Under the pieces are notes generated by a model. The model was given only the letters and a program-made list of their open reading frames with translations. It did not search any database and had not been told where the DNA came from. Both the position numbers and the translations under genes were made by a program. From Sipunculus nudus (Eukaryota; Annelida; Sipuncula; Golfingiida; Sipunculidae), in contig CM049321.1 in assembly GCA_026874595.1 (NCBI GenBank), positions 22,625,979-22,689,978 of the forward strand: a DNA stretch of 64,000 nucleotides, given 5' to 3'. Positions 12,954-22,809 of this stretch are shown here, piece after piece (position 1 is the stretch's first letter; each line of letters opens with the position of its first letter).

Positions 12954-15900
12954 CACACACAGCAACTGAAGGAATTTTTTAAGGATACCACTAAGTCCTG
13001 TCTATTAGTAGAGATTTTGATTCAAAATCAAAATAAATCAAAACTAAAATCTGATCTGTTGTATAATTTCACACCAACTTGAGCAATAATGGGTCAAGTA
13101 CAATCTAACGAATATGGGTCAATAAAAAGTTAGAGTCTCTGCTCCTATCACTTTAGACAGGATATATCTAAAATATCAGTTATTTTTTATCCTGTTTGCC
13201 ATTTTTTTTCAATTTAAACTGACTGATGAACAAAAATATTAAAGATAAATGGACAATCCAAATTTTCAGTAACCAAAGCAATAAGCCATCAATAAGTTCG
13301 ATTTTTATTCAATGAATTTTAGCAAAAATAAACCAATATTTTATAAATATCACTACCATAATAAAGATCATGACTTCATTATTACTGAGTTCTTCTCTAC
13401 TGAGAAATGCCGATGTATATATATAATGTACAGAGTTTTTTAAAATGTCTTTCATCAGTTGTTTATGTAAAATGACACCTCGTTTGTTTTCAAAAATCAT
13501 ATAATTGCTCATTTGAACCATGTAGTTATTGTTTAAAAATTCAGCATATGAAAAATTTATGATGTTAATTGGCCAAAATGAGCTCTCATTGAATGCAGGA
13601 ATTATCTATGACCAGTCTAGAGATATTCTCGTAATATCCTTCAACAGAAGTACATGCATACACATACAAACAAGTGCTTTTTAATCTAAACTACATAAAC
13701 CCTTAAATTCTATCACTCTTGAAAATTATTTAAATCAGTAATCAATCAACTCTGAGATTATGGCTACACTTACAACATAACAAACAGAATGACAAACAGG
13801 CTTTGCTGAAAAAATACTATGATTGGTTTCATATCTGTAAGGTTAAATTTCATGATTTTTGTATTTTAAGTATTTTGTGAGGGTTTCAATTTTGCAATCT
13901 CACCATACAGTTATCTATAAACTGAATATCTATCTATACAATTAATACGGAGTTGGGTTTTTTCTAGACCACTGTTCACCTGCTTCCGTTCTGATTTGCC
14001 TCTCCTAATTTGGCAGACGTATCGGTGGTGTGCTCTTCTATGACAAGTTTGTTTTATTATGCGGGATTATGCCCTATTAAGCTGAATAATTAATAATTTT
14101 AACATTTCCCCATTAGGTGCACCTATTTCTTTTGTGCTTCAACATCCCCCACGCCTGTGACGTTTTTACAAGAGGCGCCTCAGGTATTTTCACTGGCCTG
14201 TTAAGACCGTGGCCAGAGTGCATGTCCTGCCTAAAAGGCATTTCCGTGCTATACGTGGTCACGCGGGTCCACAATAATCCCCGTTGATCCCCCATATCCA
14301 CTGTAACACCTCTAAAGGAATTTTCTCTCTCAAAAGGAAGTAAAGGTTTTTAATCCAAAGACCACATGACTCCGCTTTCAATGCGAGGGCTTTTCAGTTT
14401 GGTCAACACTGGGCACCGAGTCCAGTGATATGACCACTGTTTGACAATTTTTTTATGGGTTACAGGTATGTTGATTTTTATACATTCAATAATACCTTTC
14501 CATGACAACCATGGTTTCAAAAGTTTGGCCAAGTCGTGTTATTTTTATTAAGTTTTTTTTTTTTTCAAAAAGAAGCCCGATAACTTAATTATCATTGGGG
14601 TAGGGGGTGGGGGGGGGGGGGGTTCACATATATTTGTTAAGATCCGTTGTCTGTAGGGACAGTGAAACATGAAAAAATATCACCAGTACATCTATAAATT
14701 GATAACGAACTAGAATCTGTAGTCAGGGCATACAGACCTCCACCAGAATCTGCTTAAATATCAGTCATGTGCATGTTCATGTGTATGCATTTCATCTGTG
14801 AACACTGTTTTGCTTCAGTAAAACAAGTTCACCTTGCAAGTGGCAGAACAAATAAATACGAATGGGTGGCTTCTACTCCAGGACAAAGCAAGGAATATAA
14901 TTATTCCTTTGTGGAATTGTGATTATGGCCCTTAAGATAAAAAATATATTATTGTGATTTCGATTACCTCCAAAAATGTAATGGATTACGGATGCAGTTT
15001 TACTCTACCCATCTACAAATTTTCAGCAAAATCTGTATATTACATTTTGGGTTAATATGCTGAAAGAAAATGCAATGAACCAAGGCTGAAGTTGTTTCTT
15101 TGCTAAATGCTTTCATCGAAATACATCAACCTGCTTTCTTTTTATCTGGGAAAGTTGTCAATTTTGCATCAGACCTGCTTATTCCATGACAATTTACAGT
15201 ACTCAAACCAAAAATTTAATACTGTTGGAATATATTTGTCTTGGCCTATCTTTTTCACATTTCGCGTAGATGAGACTTCAACGACATATGCAAATAATGC
15301 ATGTGTCTGTTAATATGCCTTAGACTATACCCTCAACTGACTACACTGAATAAACATCATGTTTCACAATGTCGGCTGAGCTTACAAAGCATCTTTCATA
15401 TAATTTCATGGTAGAATGCTTCTTTAGAAAATCCTGTGTTTTTTTGTGTGATATCTGGAACAGAATAATTTTTCTTTCTATGTTGATATTTTATGGGAGG
15501 GTGTTCCTGGAGATTCTAGCAGAAGTAATCTTCATATCATATCAGTTAAACACATAACAACAGTTTCGGCAAAAACCTTAGGATTAAAATATGCGTTTAG
15601 TTCCTATCAGCCCATTACAAAAATATGCATCAGATTTTCCACAGGTGCAGCTTGTAATTATATAATTACTGAATATGCATGAAAATTCTGACTAATTTGA
15701 AGAAACCCATTGGGAATATCAAATAAGTAATTTCTAGTTCATTAATGCTGAATCTGTTGGTATTTATTACATCATTCTTCTGTCTTTCGGCTGTTGATGT
15801 TACAGGCCTGAGTGAGGCACATGGCATGACAAAAGAGTATGTATGGCCTCTCAACATTGTAGGTGGTGTTATGCATGACTGACATTTTTATTTTATTTTT

Positions 15901-16141
15901 TTATTAAGTTTTTTATTTTTGAATATTACGGGAATGTACCCTTTGTACACCTCTGATTTATATATGAAATGGGAACTGTTTTGCCTGTGCTAGCAGATGC
16001 TCTTTACAATCAGTGTAAAAACACACAAACAAAAATAAACCAGGTTATAATTTTTTTCACAAATATGTAATGTAATTTCCTGACAATTTTTGTATATGAG
16101 TATGTATATATACATATGTATGTATGCACATATGTATGTAA

Positions 16142-16206
<65 letters not shown>

Positions 16207-18197
16207 TATCTGTGTATGTATATGTATGCGGGTGCATATGTATAGATTTTACAATTGTATTCATATATAAAATGTACAGCATTTGTAAAATTTGTTTTCA
16301 CATTCATTTCATTCTAAGTATACATCATATATGGACTTTGAGTCTGCAATGAACTTTATCATTATTATTATTATCATTATTATTATTATCATTATTATTA
16401 TTATTAATATTATGATGAAACCCTAGTGATTAAAAAGCCTACCACAGTATTGTCTTTCAAATAGCCTTAATTGGAGGAGGTAATAAAGTTAATATTGAAA
16501 GACCTCACTAACCTGAAAATGTGTGTTTTGGAGTTCCTGCTTTTAAGTCCCATACCTTCACCACTCCATCTTCATATCCTGTACATGCATGCTTCCCTGA
16601 GGAGAATCAAAAGACTTAGTTTGCTTGTATGGATTTAGTTTGCTTATATAATCAATACAGGGAATGTACTTGTATTCATGCTGTCAGAAATTCAACAAAC
16701 ATGCAGAGGGATTTTCCAAATGCTGAGCTAAAACGGAACTTTTCTCCCTGCCCTGACCCTGTTCATGTGTATATTTTGTATAAGTTTACAACAAAGCTCA
16801 TGTAATTATGTACAGTCTTATAAAGTTAAAGGAGATTTGGGGAATAGGTCAAATAAGAAATGATTACAGCTTTGGTCTGGGTCTGGCATTTAGAAACATC
16901 ACCAAGGGATATTCACAATTTTACAATCACTTATACATGAATGAACCTTGCAATATAGGCCAAATAAGTGAATGAAAAAACATTTTTTGGAGCATTTCAC
17001 GATAGGGTACCCCCCCCACCCACCCCAGGTGGAGGACTGCATTCCTGGGAATGCATATTTCTAGTTAGGAATGCATTCATTTTATGTTAAATAAAATAAT
17101 AACTAGAAACAAAACCAAAAGAAAACATAACCTCCTTGGCTGAGGTAACAACTGGTGAGATGCTTACCGTCTGGTGTGATCTTGCCGATGCTGCAGCTGG
17201 AGCCATGACCCTGAAATGTCTTACAGTCTCCGCCAGGTATTTTCCACATCCACATTTCTCCATCCACCGTCCCCGCAAACAAGACCTGGGCTGCATGATG
17301 CCAGTCAAGCCACTGAAAAATTATACTCAAAGGTTTAAATGTAATGTGGGGAGCGGTGGTGTAATGGTTAAGGTACCAGGCTCATGATCGAGAGGTCGTG
17401 AGTTCGAATCCCGGTCAGACCCCCACCGTGCCAAGACCCTTAGGCAAGGTCCCAACTGCAAGTGTGCCTCTGTCCACCCAGCAGTAGAAGGGAAGGTAAC
17501 CTGCGATGGACTAGTGTCCCATCCAGTTAAACTCCTAAGTTGCTTCATGCTACTGAAACCGGGATAAGCTCCAGCCTGATGAGCCATTAGGCTCCGGTGT
17601 AAAGCCGAGCAGACTTTACATTTTTTTATATGTAATATCCTCAATTTCATACACTGGCTTATCAAGGACAGCTATTTTTTTTCCTAGGAAGTGGCAATAA
17701 CATTTGAATGTTAATGTAAAACCTAAATGTTAGGATCAACTTGACCTTGATAAAGTGGTTTTATTTTTCGAAAAAGGTCTATGCCAGGTCTGATATAAAC
17801 AAGAATATCTGTGGAATGTATGTCCCCGCTTCTGCCTCTTGTTATTTTATCTTCCTGTGATCTTCATGCTTGCCTTCTGAATATGTTTTAGTTATTTATT
17901 TTCCCCTGAAGATGTCTCCAAATGTCATGGTGTCTATGTTTTAGTTTTAATTGTCCCCTGAAGATGTCTCCACATGTCATAACTTTTATGTGAATTGGGA
18001 ACCAAAGGGAAATTTTTTTTATTTGTTTTGGAGCTGGTGATTATAAATTTTCAGACAGACACTCCAAAAAAAAAAAACAAACCAAGATATTCATGGTGCA
18101 TTCACGGACCCAAATTGGAATGAAATCAGATAATATTTGGGATACTTATTGGAAATTAAATAATATATATAATATATATTTATATATATATAATATA

Positions 18198-18271
<74 letters not shown>

Positions 18272-18300
18272 GTGTTATATATATATGTGTTATATATATT

Positions 18301-18366
<66 letters not shown>

Positions 18367-21300
18367 TATACTTTTAAGGACTTGATTTTTACAATTACCA
18401 TTCCAATTTTCAACAAACAATGAGGAAAACATAATATCCTACCATCTGGCAGTGGTAAACAAATGTTCTTTCCTTTAGTGCTCAAAGTTCAATTTATTTT
18501 ATTACTCCTTAAGTATATTTTGCACAAAACCACCAACTAATCTTAAAGGAAATGATGGTCAAAACATAACCTCCTCACCAGGGGAAGAAATTTACCTCTA
18601 GATCTGACACTTCAAAAGACCAGACTTCTTTCTTTGTAGAAATCTTCCATACTTTGATCAACCCTGACATGTCACCGCTAGCTAAGTACATGCCATCATG
18701 ACTGAAAGCAACGCATGTCACCGAGTCCTTGTGACCTACAAGAAGAAAGAAAAGAACATTTTATGCATGTATTTATTTTGTAATATTCATATAAATATGG
18801 ACTACTAAGAACATGGGCATTTGACCTTGAAGATGAAAGTCAATGTCACCAGTTTTTGATAAACACAAAATTAACATATCAATGTCATGATGGTATCGCC
18901 TTGTCTAAGAAGAGAATATAAATATAACGGGGTCAGGGAAAAGAGGATATACTTGACTCTTGGATAAGAATACCCTCACAGGTTGTTAAATTTTGACACC
19001 CTACCCCTCTAATTGGACGTTTTTGATATCATTCAAATTAATCATTGCTTTTCACACCTCTTTAAATTATACCTTACATTCTACACTTCTGCTCAAGTTA
19101 CACTTGAGACAGCCCAGTTTTATGGCAGAAATAAAAAGCATTTTTACAATGCTAAAAAAGGGTATTGTTGCATGCAGTTGATTCTACGTGTGTGTATCCA
19201 AAAGATATTTCATGGAAGGTATTACCAATTTTTTTTTTAAATTTGACTTGTATGTGGAAAGTGTGAAAATCTCCAAGGGATTAAATTTTTGTTAAAGCCT
19301 AGTGCTTACCATTTGGACTAAAGATATATGGCTTTATTCTGTATAAAGATCAAGCAGGATTTTGTTATGTCATAAATGATGTTCATGAGCTCTGCTGATG
19401 GTCATTCTAGTTAACAATGTGTTGTGTTTACCTGTGCATTCAAATAATTCCTGACCATCCTCTACCTGCCACACGTAGGCTTTATCATCCTCCCCACCAG
19501 AGGCCGCCACTGTCTGACTGTGCTGATCAAGCTTCACGCAAAACACTGACCCTGTACAGAATAATTTACAATCCATTATTCACTCATAACATTGTACAAC
19601 AATAATATTTTTTGCCCAAGCTTCAAGAGTACGGAAGTTACAATATATAATTTTGTGATATAATGCATATCACTAGACTACTCATTTTATACCTGATGGT
19701 GGTGGGCTGGTGGCCCTAAATCACTGTCATAAAACTCCTGTCTTGCCATGCCAATTTTTACCTCAGCTAAGGGGCAGGGGTTATGGTTTTGCCGGCAATG
19801 GTTTGTTTGTTTGCCTGTTAGCGACATTACTCAAAAAGCTATCAATAGATTTTCATTAGATTTTAAGGATAGCTGGACAATGATACAAGAAACAACTGAT
19901 TAAAGTTTGGTGGTGATCAAGATCACTATCTGGATCCAGGAATTTTCAAAGGAAAAATGCTGCATTTCTGATAATGCCATGCAAGGCCAATGTGCAGCCT
20001 TGAAGGAGGTCTGTGCTCTTTGAGAGCTTTTCTAGTTGGTCTTGTGGTGTCAGGATCCATGCCACTTAGGTACAAAAGGGGTCATTTTCATATTTTCTCT
20101 TAAATCTGGATAAGTTTAACATTATTATGCATTTAACTGCAAAAGATTTATTGCATTGAGATATATTAGAAACTATTGGAACTCGCCTATATGGAAAACC
20201 TTTCCCAAAGCACAAGGGGTGATATGCATATATATGTATGTGAGGTATACTAAAACTGTGAATCAAAGCTAATTTTCCTCATTCTTAAAAAATTAAATTT
20301 TACATATAAAATTTACTGCCAATCATATATTTAATTTATATCCTCAAAGTAACCTATTTGGATCATTTTCCATTTGTTTCTGAACAAGAAACAATAGCCA
20401 GCTTTCTATAGGGCATGTAAAATGAAATGTTTGCTGTTCAGAAACAAATGGACAATGATTATGGTTCGATTAATAATACCAAGTGGAAGATTTAATAATT
20501 AACTGGCAATGTACCGGGTGTGAATTTCACTGGTGTGACGGACCAGCCATGGGAAACTCAGTATAGTCCTGGCAGTCTGCTCTAAGAACAGATTCTAGTT
20601 TACAACTGCTTAATTCCTCACTTTTTAAATGTAAATTCTTATTATATTACACAATTGCAGAGAATTATCATGTTGTACATAATATGCATTTAATTACATT
20701 TTTTAAAAATGTAAATGAGTTTATTTCTTAACTGTACATCGTCTTTTCTCATGATAAGCAGTGTGTAAAAATGCACTTGATAATAAATGACACATCAATA
20801 TCAGTAATAATATAGTAACAAATGATAACTTGATATAATGATATAAAGCTTTGTAAAATTTTAACATTCATGTATATCTTATATGATAAATGTAAACTTA
20901 TCTGAGACTACTGTACTTGGTAACTTTAATCAAAATGCTATGAATAAATTTTGTTGAAATTTGCAAAGGGTTAGCAAAACATAAAAGGGACAACTAAAAG
21001 AATGTTGATGGTAATCTTAATCATCATAAAATGTTTTTAATCTAAAAGGTTTTATTCATTTGTGAGAAAGAGCAATTTTTTTTATCCTGGCCACCAATGG
21101 ACCATTCATCAGTATGGGGGGCCAGCTATGTTCTGGAGCTCACCCGTGTACCATGTTGGTGAAATGAGCCACAATTCAGAATGCGAGACATTTTGATGTG
21201 TTTTTTCACAAAATAAATAATGCAAAACTGAACGGAGTCTCATGAAATGTTCAGGCCATTTCAGAAATGGGCCTCTGACAAATTTATTAGATCTTGGTGT

Positions 21301-22779
21301 GGATCCTGCACATGATCCAGATTCAGGAAAATCATCAAAGAATATTCATAAATGTAAAGTCACTTAAACACAAATTAACCTGGGAATGTGGGCTGAATAA
21401 ATAAAAGCATACATGTTTTGGGAGCATCCAACGACAGGGTCCCCCAACTGGCAGATGAATGCATTCCTCAGAATGCTGATTTCTGTTTACCTTTGTGTTT
21501 TTCAAAAACCAAAGCAGCATCATCTCGAGCCGCTTCTCCCTCAGCTCTGCCATCTTCACCAGGAGCCAGATCCATATCGTCAATATCAACAGCAAGTTCT
21601 CCTTTAAATACAATTTTATATTATTAACAAGCCTTTCAGTATGGCCTACATTTTGGTCATAGACCCTCAGGGCCAAAGGATGACATGGCTGCCTGAAGGC
21701 CAAATGGAAGGTGACACCTAACAAGTTGTAAAAAAATATTTTAAATAATATATTCAGTGGCCATGCATGTTATCACTGCAATCAACTCTGTATATTTACT
21801 CTATTGTTATTTAGTACTCAAGAAAAATGATTCAACTGCACACTTGCATCAAGTATGTAGTCTATTTCATTCCTGAGTCACGAGTCACTGTACAAAGTGG
21901 CATCACACCACCTGTGATGATTGTCAATTTCATTCTGGGTTGATAACTCACAATGCACAGCTCACATGTCTAGATGATATAGAATAGGCCAAATTATCAC
22001 TTTTTTAAAAACATATATATAAGTTATCATAGTAATAATTTATAATTACAATTACTTTTTAAATGTGATTGATAATGATAACAATCAATTTACTCAGAAA
22101 CAAAATTTATCACAATTACAATAACATTAAAAAAAAGGTATTATTTCTTAATTTGATTGATTATGATAAAAATTACTCTACTCTGAAACAAAATTTACTT
22201 TGTCATGATGACAATTACATTTTAAAATGTAATCAATTGAGCAAAAGCAAAAAAAAAGGTATGGTTCTGAGGCACATTTTTTCAGAAATCTGTGCAAGCG
22301 GGCAGGTTTTTTATTACCTTTTAATGTATGTTTCAATAAAATTGTCATATAATCAGGGATATGCGTGATAATAACATTTTTTTTTTCTAAACAGGTGAAA
22401 GTCCTACATAACAAAGGAAGATAATCAAAATTGTATTATTTTATCTTTAAATTTTTTTATGTAGGGGTTAAAATTGATGAGAATGGTGCCTGAGAACCAT
22501 TTATTTTACTTTTTATTTGCCTTATAAGTAAGATTACCAAAACCCTGGAAAAAGATATATGACATATTTGCGTTATCTGACCTATTATTTAATAAGAGTT
22601 CCCTTGTTTAACTGATTTGTACTACCAGCCCTTCCCTTACCTTCATTGTTATCATCAAGATCAATGACCTGCTGAATGTCTTCCGGGTCAAGTTGCAGGC
22701 CATCGGGACCTTCGTCGGCCACAGGCAAAGCCTCATTCTGGTTTGTCTCATCTGGCTCACCAGGATCCCCCGGGTTCAT
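6468..22779 (-). CDS. AAMP: Angio-associated migratory cell protein (AAMP)-like WD40 protein, 11 coding exons
   Basis: Eleven minus-strand exons join without a phase error: 22779-22641, 21601-21491, 19551-19432, 18735-18596, 17312-17168, 16596-16513, 12576-12461, 11508-11426, 8933-8843, 8330-8176, 6543-6468. They total 1260 nt, 419 residues plus stop; human AAMP is 434. All introns are GT-AG. Residues 1-83 are an acidic, low-complexity N terminus. A WD40 propeller then runs to the end, with strand-d signatures [50 protein letters not shown] and [12 protein letters not shown]-specific wording includes GEDDKA, DCKTFQG and GDMSGL. In vertebrates AAMP is cytosolic or peripheral and is linked to migration and ribosome-biogenesis chaperoning. 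The role here is inferred from the family. The start is the first ATG of the first coding exon, though that frame stays open upstream to a possible acceptor at 22809. Confidence 0.94.
6719..7230. repeat. Direct duplication, copy 2 (inside AAMP intron 10)
   Basis: This is the partner of 4883-5394, in the same orientation about 1836 bp away, with only scattered differences. After TTTCTCAG the two copies diverge abruptly. The pair brackets the last AAMP exon and its 3'UTR. Confidence 0.88.
8176..8330 (-). CDS. AAMP: AAMP exon 10 (WD repeat 7)
   Basis: It is 155 bp and encodes residues 344-394, with [32 protein letters not shown] and [13 protein letters not shown]. The acceptor is CATGACAG and the donor GTAACT. 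It ends in phase 2. Confidence 0.95.
8843..8933 (-). CDS. AAMP: AAMP exon 9 (WD repeat 6)
   Basis: It is 91 bp and encodes residues 313-343, with [20 protein letters not shown], then [10 protein letters not shown]. The acceptor (TTTGACAG) lies directly beside a (TA)n microsatellite at 8940-9028, so expansions there sit within the branch-point region. Confidence 0.94.
8940..9028. repeat. (TA)n microsatellite in AAMP intron 9
   Basis: Two pure TA runs are separated by a short AAATACATAA interruption. It touches the AAMP exon 9 acceptor. Confidence 0.97.
9137..9548 (+). repeat. Dispersed ~0.4-kb repeat, copy A
   Basis: It starts CAAGCAAATTTGTGGAATG and ends near CCACGGAAGCAGGG. It has an internal pair of 'GAAGATGTCTCCA.ATGTCAT' units and a flank with 'TTTTCAGACAGACACTCAAA'. 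Further copies lie at 17799-18150 and 33176-33672. Confidence 0.85.
10085..10760 (+). pseudogene. Inverted partial duplicate of AAMP exon 2 with flanking intron sequence
   Basis: The plus strand here matches the minus strand of about 21230-21940 along its length. This includes the intron-1 side (ACTAGATGCATGTGTGC, ATAACATGCATG), exon 2 itself, and the repeat that follows the donor. The exon-like part, 10330-10437, keeps an AG acceptor, a GT donor and an open frame ([20 protein letters not shown], then VFEKHK). It is one codon shorter than the source. It lies antisense within AAMP intron 8, so it cannot be spliced into AAMP in the sense direction. No other AAMP exon is seen beside it. Confidence 0.88.
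11426..11508 (-). CDS. AAMP: AAMP exon 8 (inter-blade acidic loop)
   Basis: It is 83 bp and encodes residues 286-312, with [20 protein letters not shown] and EAVGFSH. The Glu run comes from a GAA trinucleotide tract that could vary in length between individuals. The matching region of human AAMP is also a Glu-rich loop ahead of a VESLGF motif. The acceptor is TTTTCAG and the donor GTGAGT, and it ends in phase 2. Confidence 0.93.
11850..12290. repeat. GGTAAAAC/GTTTTACC-rich imperfect inverted motif cluster
   Basis: Repeated pieces of GGTAAAAC, TTTACCC and CCCAGGTTTTA type occur in both orientations (for example 11886-11945 and 12200-12285). This suggests a decayed foldback or MITE-like element in AAMP intron 7. 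The ends are not resolved. Confidence 0.45.
12461..12576 (-). CDS. AAMP: AAMP exon 7 (WD repeat 5)
   Basis: It is 116 bp and encodes residues 247-285, with [20 protein letters not shown] and [18 protein letters not shown]. It ends in phase 0 at donor GTAATG. A (TA)n tract lies a few tens of bases upstream of the acceptor in intron 6. Confidence 0.94.
12607..12652. repeat. (TA)n microsatellite
   Basis: A pure TA run in AAMP intron 6, just upstream (in transcription) of exon 7. Confidence 0.97.
12871..12950. repeat. (TA)n microsatellite, ~80 bp
   Basis: A pure TA run in AAMP intron 6, ending in a short CACACACA tail. The two open frames over it encode only Ile-Tyr runs. Confidence 0.97.
12960..16140. 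other. AAMP intron 6 body, no recognised gene
   Basis: Mostly unique-looking AT-rich intron. About 13980-14540 is more GC-rich and contains several short open frames without a motif that I recognise. A G tract lies at about 14597-14622. No exon with splice sites in the AAMP frame is needed here, because exons 6 and 7 join directly. Confidence 0.5.
16146..16202. repeat. (TA)n microsatellite
   Basis: A pure TA run in AAMP intron 6, flanked by TATG-rich degenerate sequence. An ATT/ATC triplet tract follows at about 16360-16410. Confidence 0.96.
16513..16596 (-). CDS. AAMP: AAMP exon 6 (WD repeat 4)
   Basis: It is 84 bp, too short to show as a long open frame. It encodes residues 219-246: [20 protein letters not shown], then GTPKHTFS. 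The acceptor is CTCCTCAG and the donor GTTAGT. It supplies the PDGK junction with exon 5 and GH with exon 7. Confidence 0.93.
16880..17075 (+). repeat. Dispersed repeat R, copy in AAMP intron 5
   Basis: It aligns with the repeat next to AAMP exon 2 (about 21290-21490) and with its inverted duplicate (about 10440-10640). Shared blocks are CATCACCAAGGGATATTCACA, CAAATAAGTGAATG, TTGGAGCAT..CA, and GCATTCCTGGGAATGC, then TTTCTAGTTA. This copy lacks the AAMP exon, which shows that R exists independently of the exon duplication. Confidence 0.7.
17168..17312 (-). CDS. AAMP: AAMP exon 5 (WD repeat 3)
   Basis: It is 145 bp and encodes residues 171-218, with [38 protein letters not shown] and GKITPD. 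The acceptor is TTTTTCAG and the donor GTAAGC. It ends in phase 1. Confidence 0.95.
17347..17640 (+). repeat. tRNA-derived SINE in AAMP intron 4
   Basis: A tRNA-like head has an A-box region (GTGGTGTAATGGTTAAGG) and a B box (GAGTTCGAATCC). A body follows containing 'CCTGCGATGGACTAGTGTCCC' and 'CCGGGATAAGCTCC', a conserved block seen in many animal SINEs. It ends near an A/T-rich tail (TTTACATTTTTTTA). It would be transcribed by RNA polymerase III on the plus strand, antisense to AAMP. It is not a functional tRNA because the acceptor stem cannot close around the head. Confidence 0.85.
17799..18150 (+). repeat. Dispersed ~0.4-kb repeat, copy B
   Basis: Same family and same internal order as 9137-9548: a 'CCTGTGATCTTCATGCTTGCC' flank, two GAAGATGTCTCCA units, then a 'TTTTCAGACAGACACTC' flank. 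Confidence 0.85.
18161..18365. repeat. Compound (TA)n / TATATTTA / TGTTATA microsatellite, ~200 bp
   Basis: Long TA runs are interrupted by TTTATA and TGTGTTATA units, in AAMP intron 4 immediately after repeat copy B. Confidence 0.96.
18596..18735 (-). CDS. AAMP: AAMP exon 4 (WD repeat 2)
   Basis: It is 140 bp and encodes residues 124-170, with [32 protein letters not shown] and [11 protein letters not shown]. The acceptor is CTTGTAG and the donor GTAAAT. It ends in phase 0. Confidence 0.95.
19432..19551 (-). CDS. AAMP: AAMP exon 3 (WD repeat 1)
   Basis: It is 120 bp and encodes residues 84-123: [19 protein letters not shown], then [19 protein letters not shown]. It begins and ends in phase 1, with acceptor CTGTACAG and donor GTAAAC. 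Confidence 0.95.
19745..20045 (+). repeat. Dispersed non-LTR/SINE-type repeat in AAMP intron 2
   Basis: It begins near CAGCTAAGGGGCAGGGGTTATG, includes 'CTCAAAAAGCTATCAATAG' and 'GTGGTGATCAAGATCA..ATCTGGATCC', and ends 'GGAGGTCTGTGCTCTTTGAGAG' plus 'CTTTTCTAGTTGG'. This wording is typical of a repeat family common in fish and invertebrates, probably mobilised by RTE-class LINEs. The classification is inference. Confidence 0.65.
21210..21490 (-). repeat. Dispersed repeat R abutting the AAMP exon 2 donor site
   Basis: It belongs to the same family as 16880-17075. Blocks such as GATCTTGGTGTGGATCC and CATGATCCAGATTCAGG place it with the repeat at 19745-20045 or a relative. Its last recognisable bases coincide with the 5' splice site of exon 2. 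Confidence 0.65.
21491..21601 (-). CDS. AAMP: AAMP exon 2
   Basis: It is 111 bp and encodes residues 47-83, including [19 protein letters not shown] and [12 protein letters not shown], which lead into the first WD repeat. The acceptor is TTTAAAG and the donor GTAAAC. A dispersed repeat ends directly at the donor side. The whole exon with its flanks is copied in inverted orientation at about 10085-10760. Confidence 0.9.
22247..22525 (+). mobile_element. MITE 'GGTATGGTTCTCAGGCAC' family, complete copy
   Basis: The terminal inverted repeats are AAGGTATGGTTCTGAGGCAC at 22257-22276 and GTGCCTGAGAACCAT at 22486-22500, followed by a 'TTTGCCTTATAAG' end. The internal sequence includes 'GTCATATAATCAGGGATATG' and 'CAAAATTGTATTATT'. 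Other copies are at about 57750-58100 and in two halves at 37311 and 39655. Confidence 0.82.
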
Positions 22780-22808
22780 GTTTGTGGATGAGTTGTTTCT
22801 TTTCACAA
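22641..22808 (-). CDS. AAMP: AAMP exon 1 (coding from ATG at 22779)
   Basis: The coding part is 22779-22641 and encodes residues 1-46 plus one base of codon 47. It is rich in Asp, Glu, Pro and Asn ([32 protein letters not shown]). The donor is GTAAGG. A good acceptor (TTGTTGCAG) ends at 22809, so a non-coding or short coding exon may lie further upstream. None was recognised. Confidence 0.85.
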
Positions 22809-22809
22809 C

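Noticed and set aside
13980-14560. GC-richer patch with two minus-strand frames in AAMP intron 6
   Set aside because: I looked for retroelement or exon motifs and found none. AAMP exons 6 and 7 join in phase without it.
16010-16352. Long Ile-Tyr open frames on both strands (also at 8825, 12428, 12709, 18093, 32168, 33888, 56200)
   Set aside because: They are translations of (TA)n microsatellites and appear in any frame.
17347-17430. A functional tRNA gene
   Set aside because: The A and B boxes are present but the acceptor stem does not close and the sequence continues into a SINE body.
21335-21724. 129-codon minus-strand frame over AAMP exon 2
   Set aside because: It is read in a different frame from the exon. 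The true frame there joins exons 1 and 3 through splice sites.
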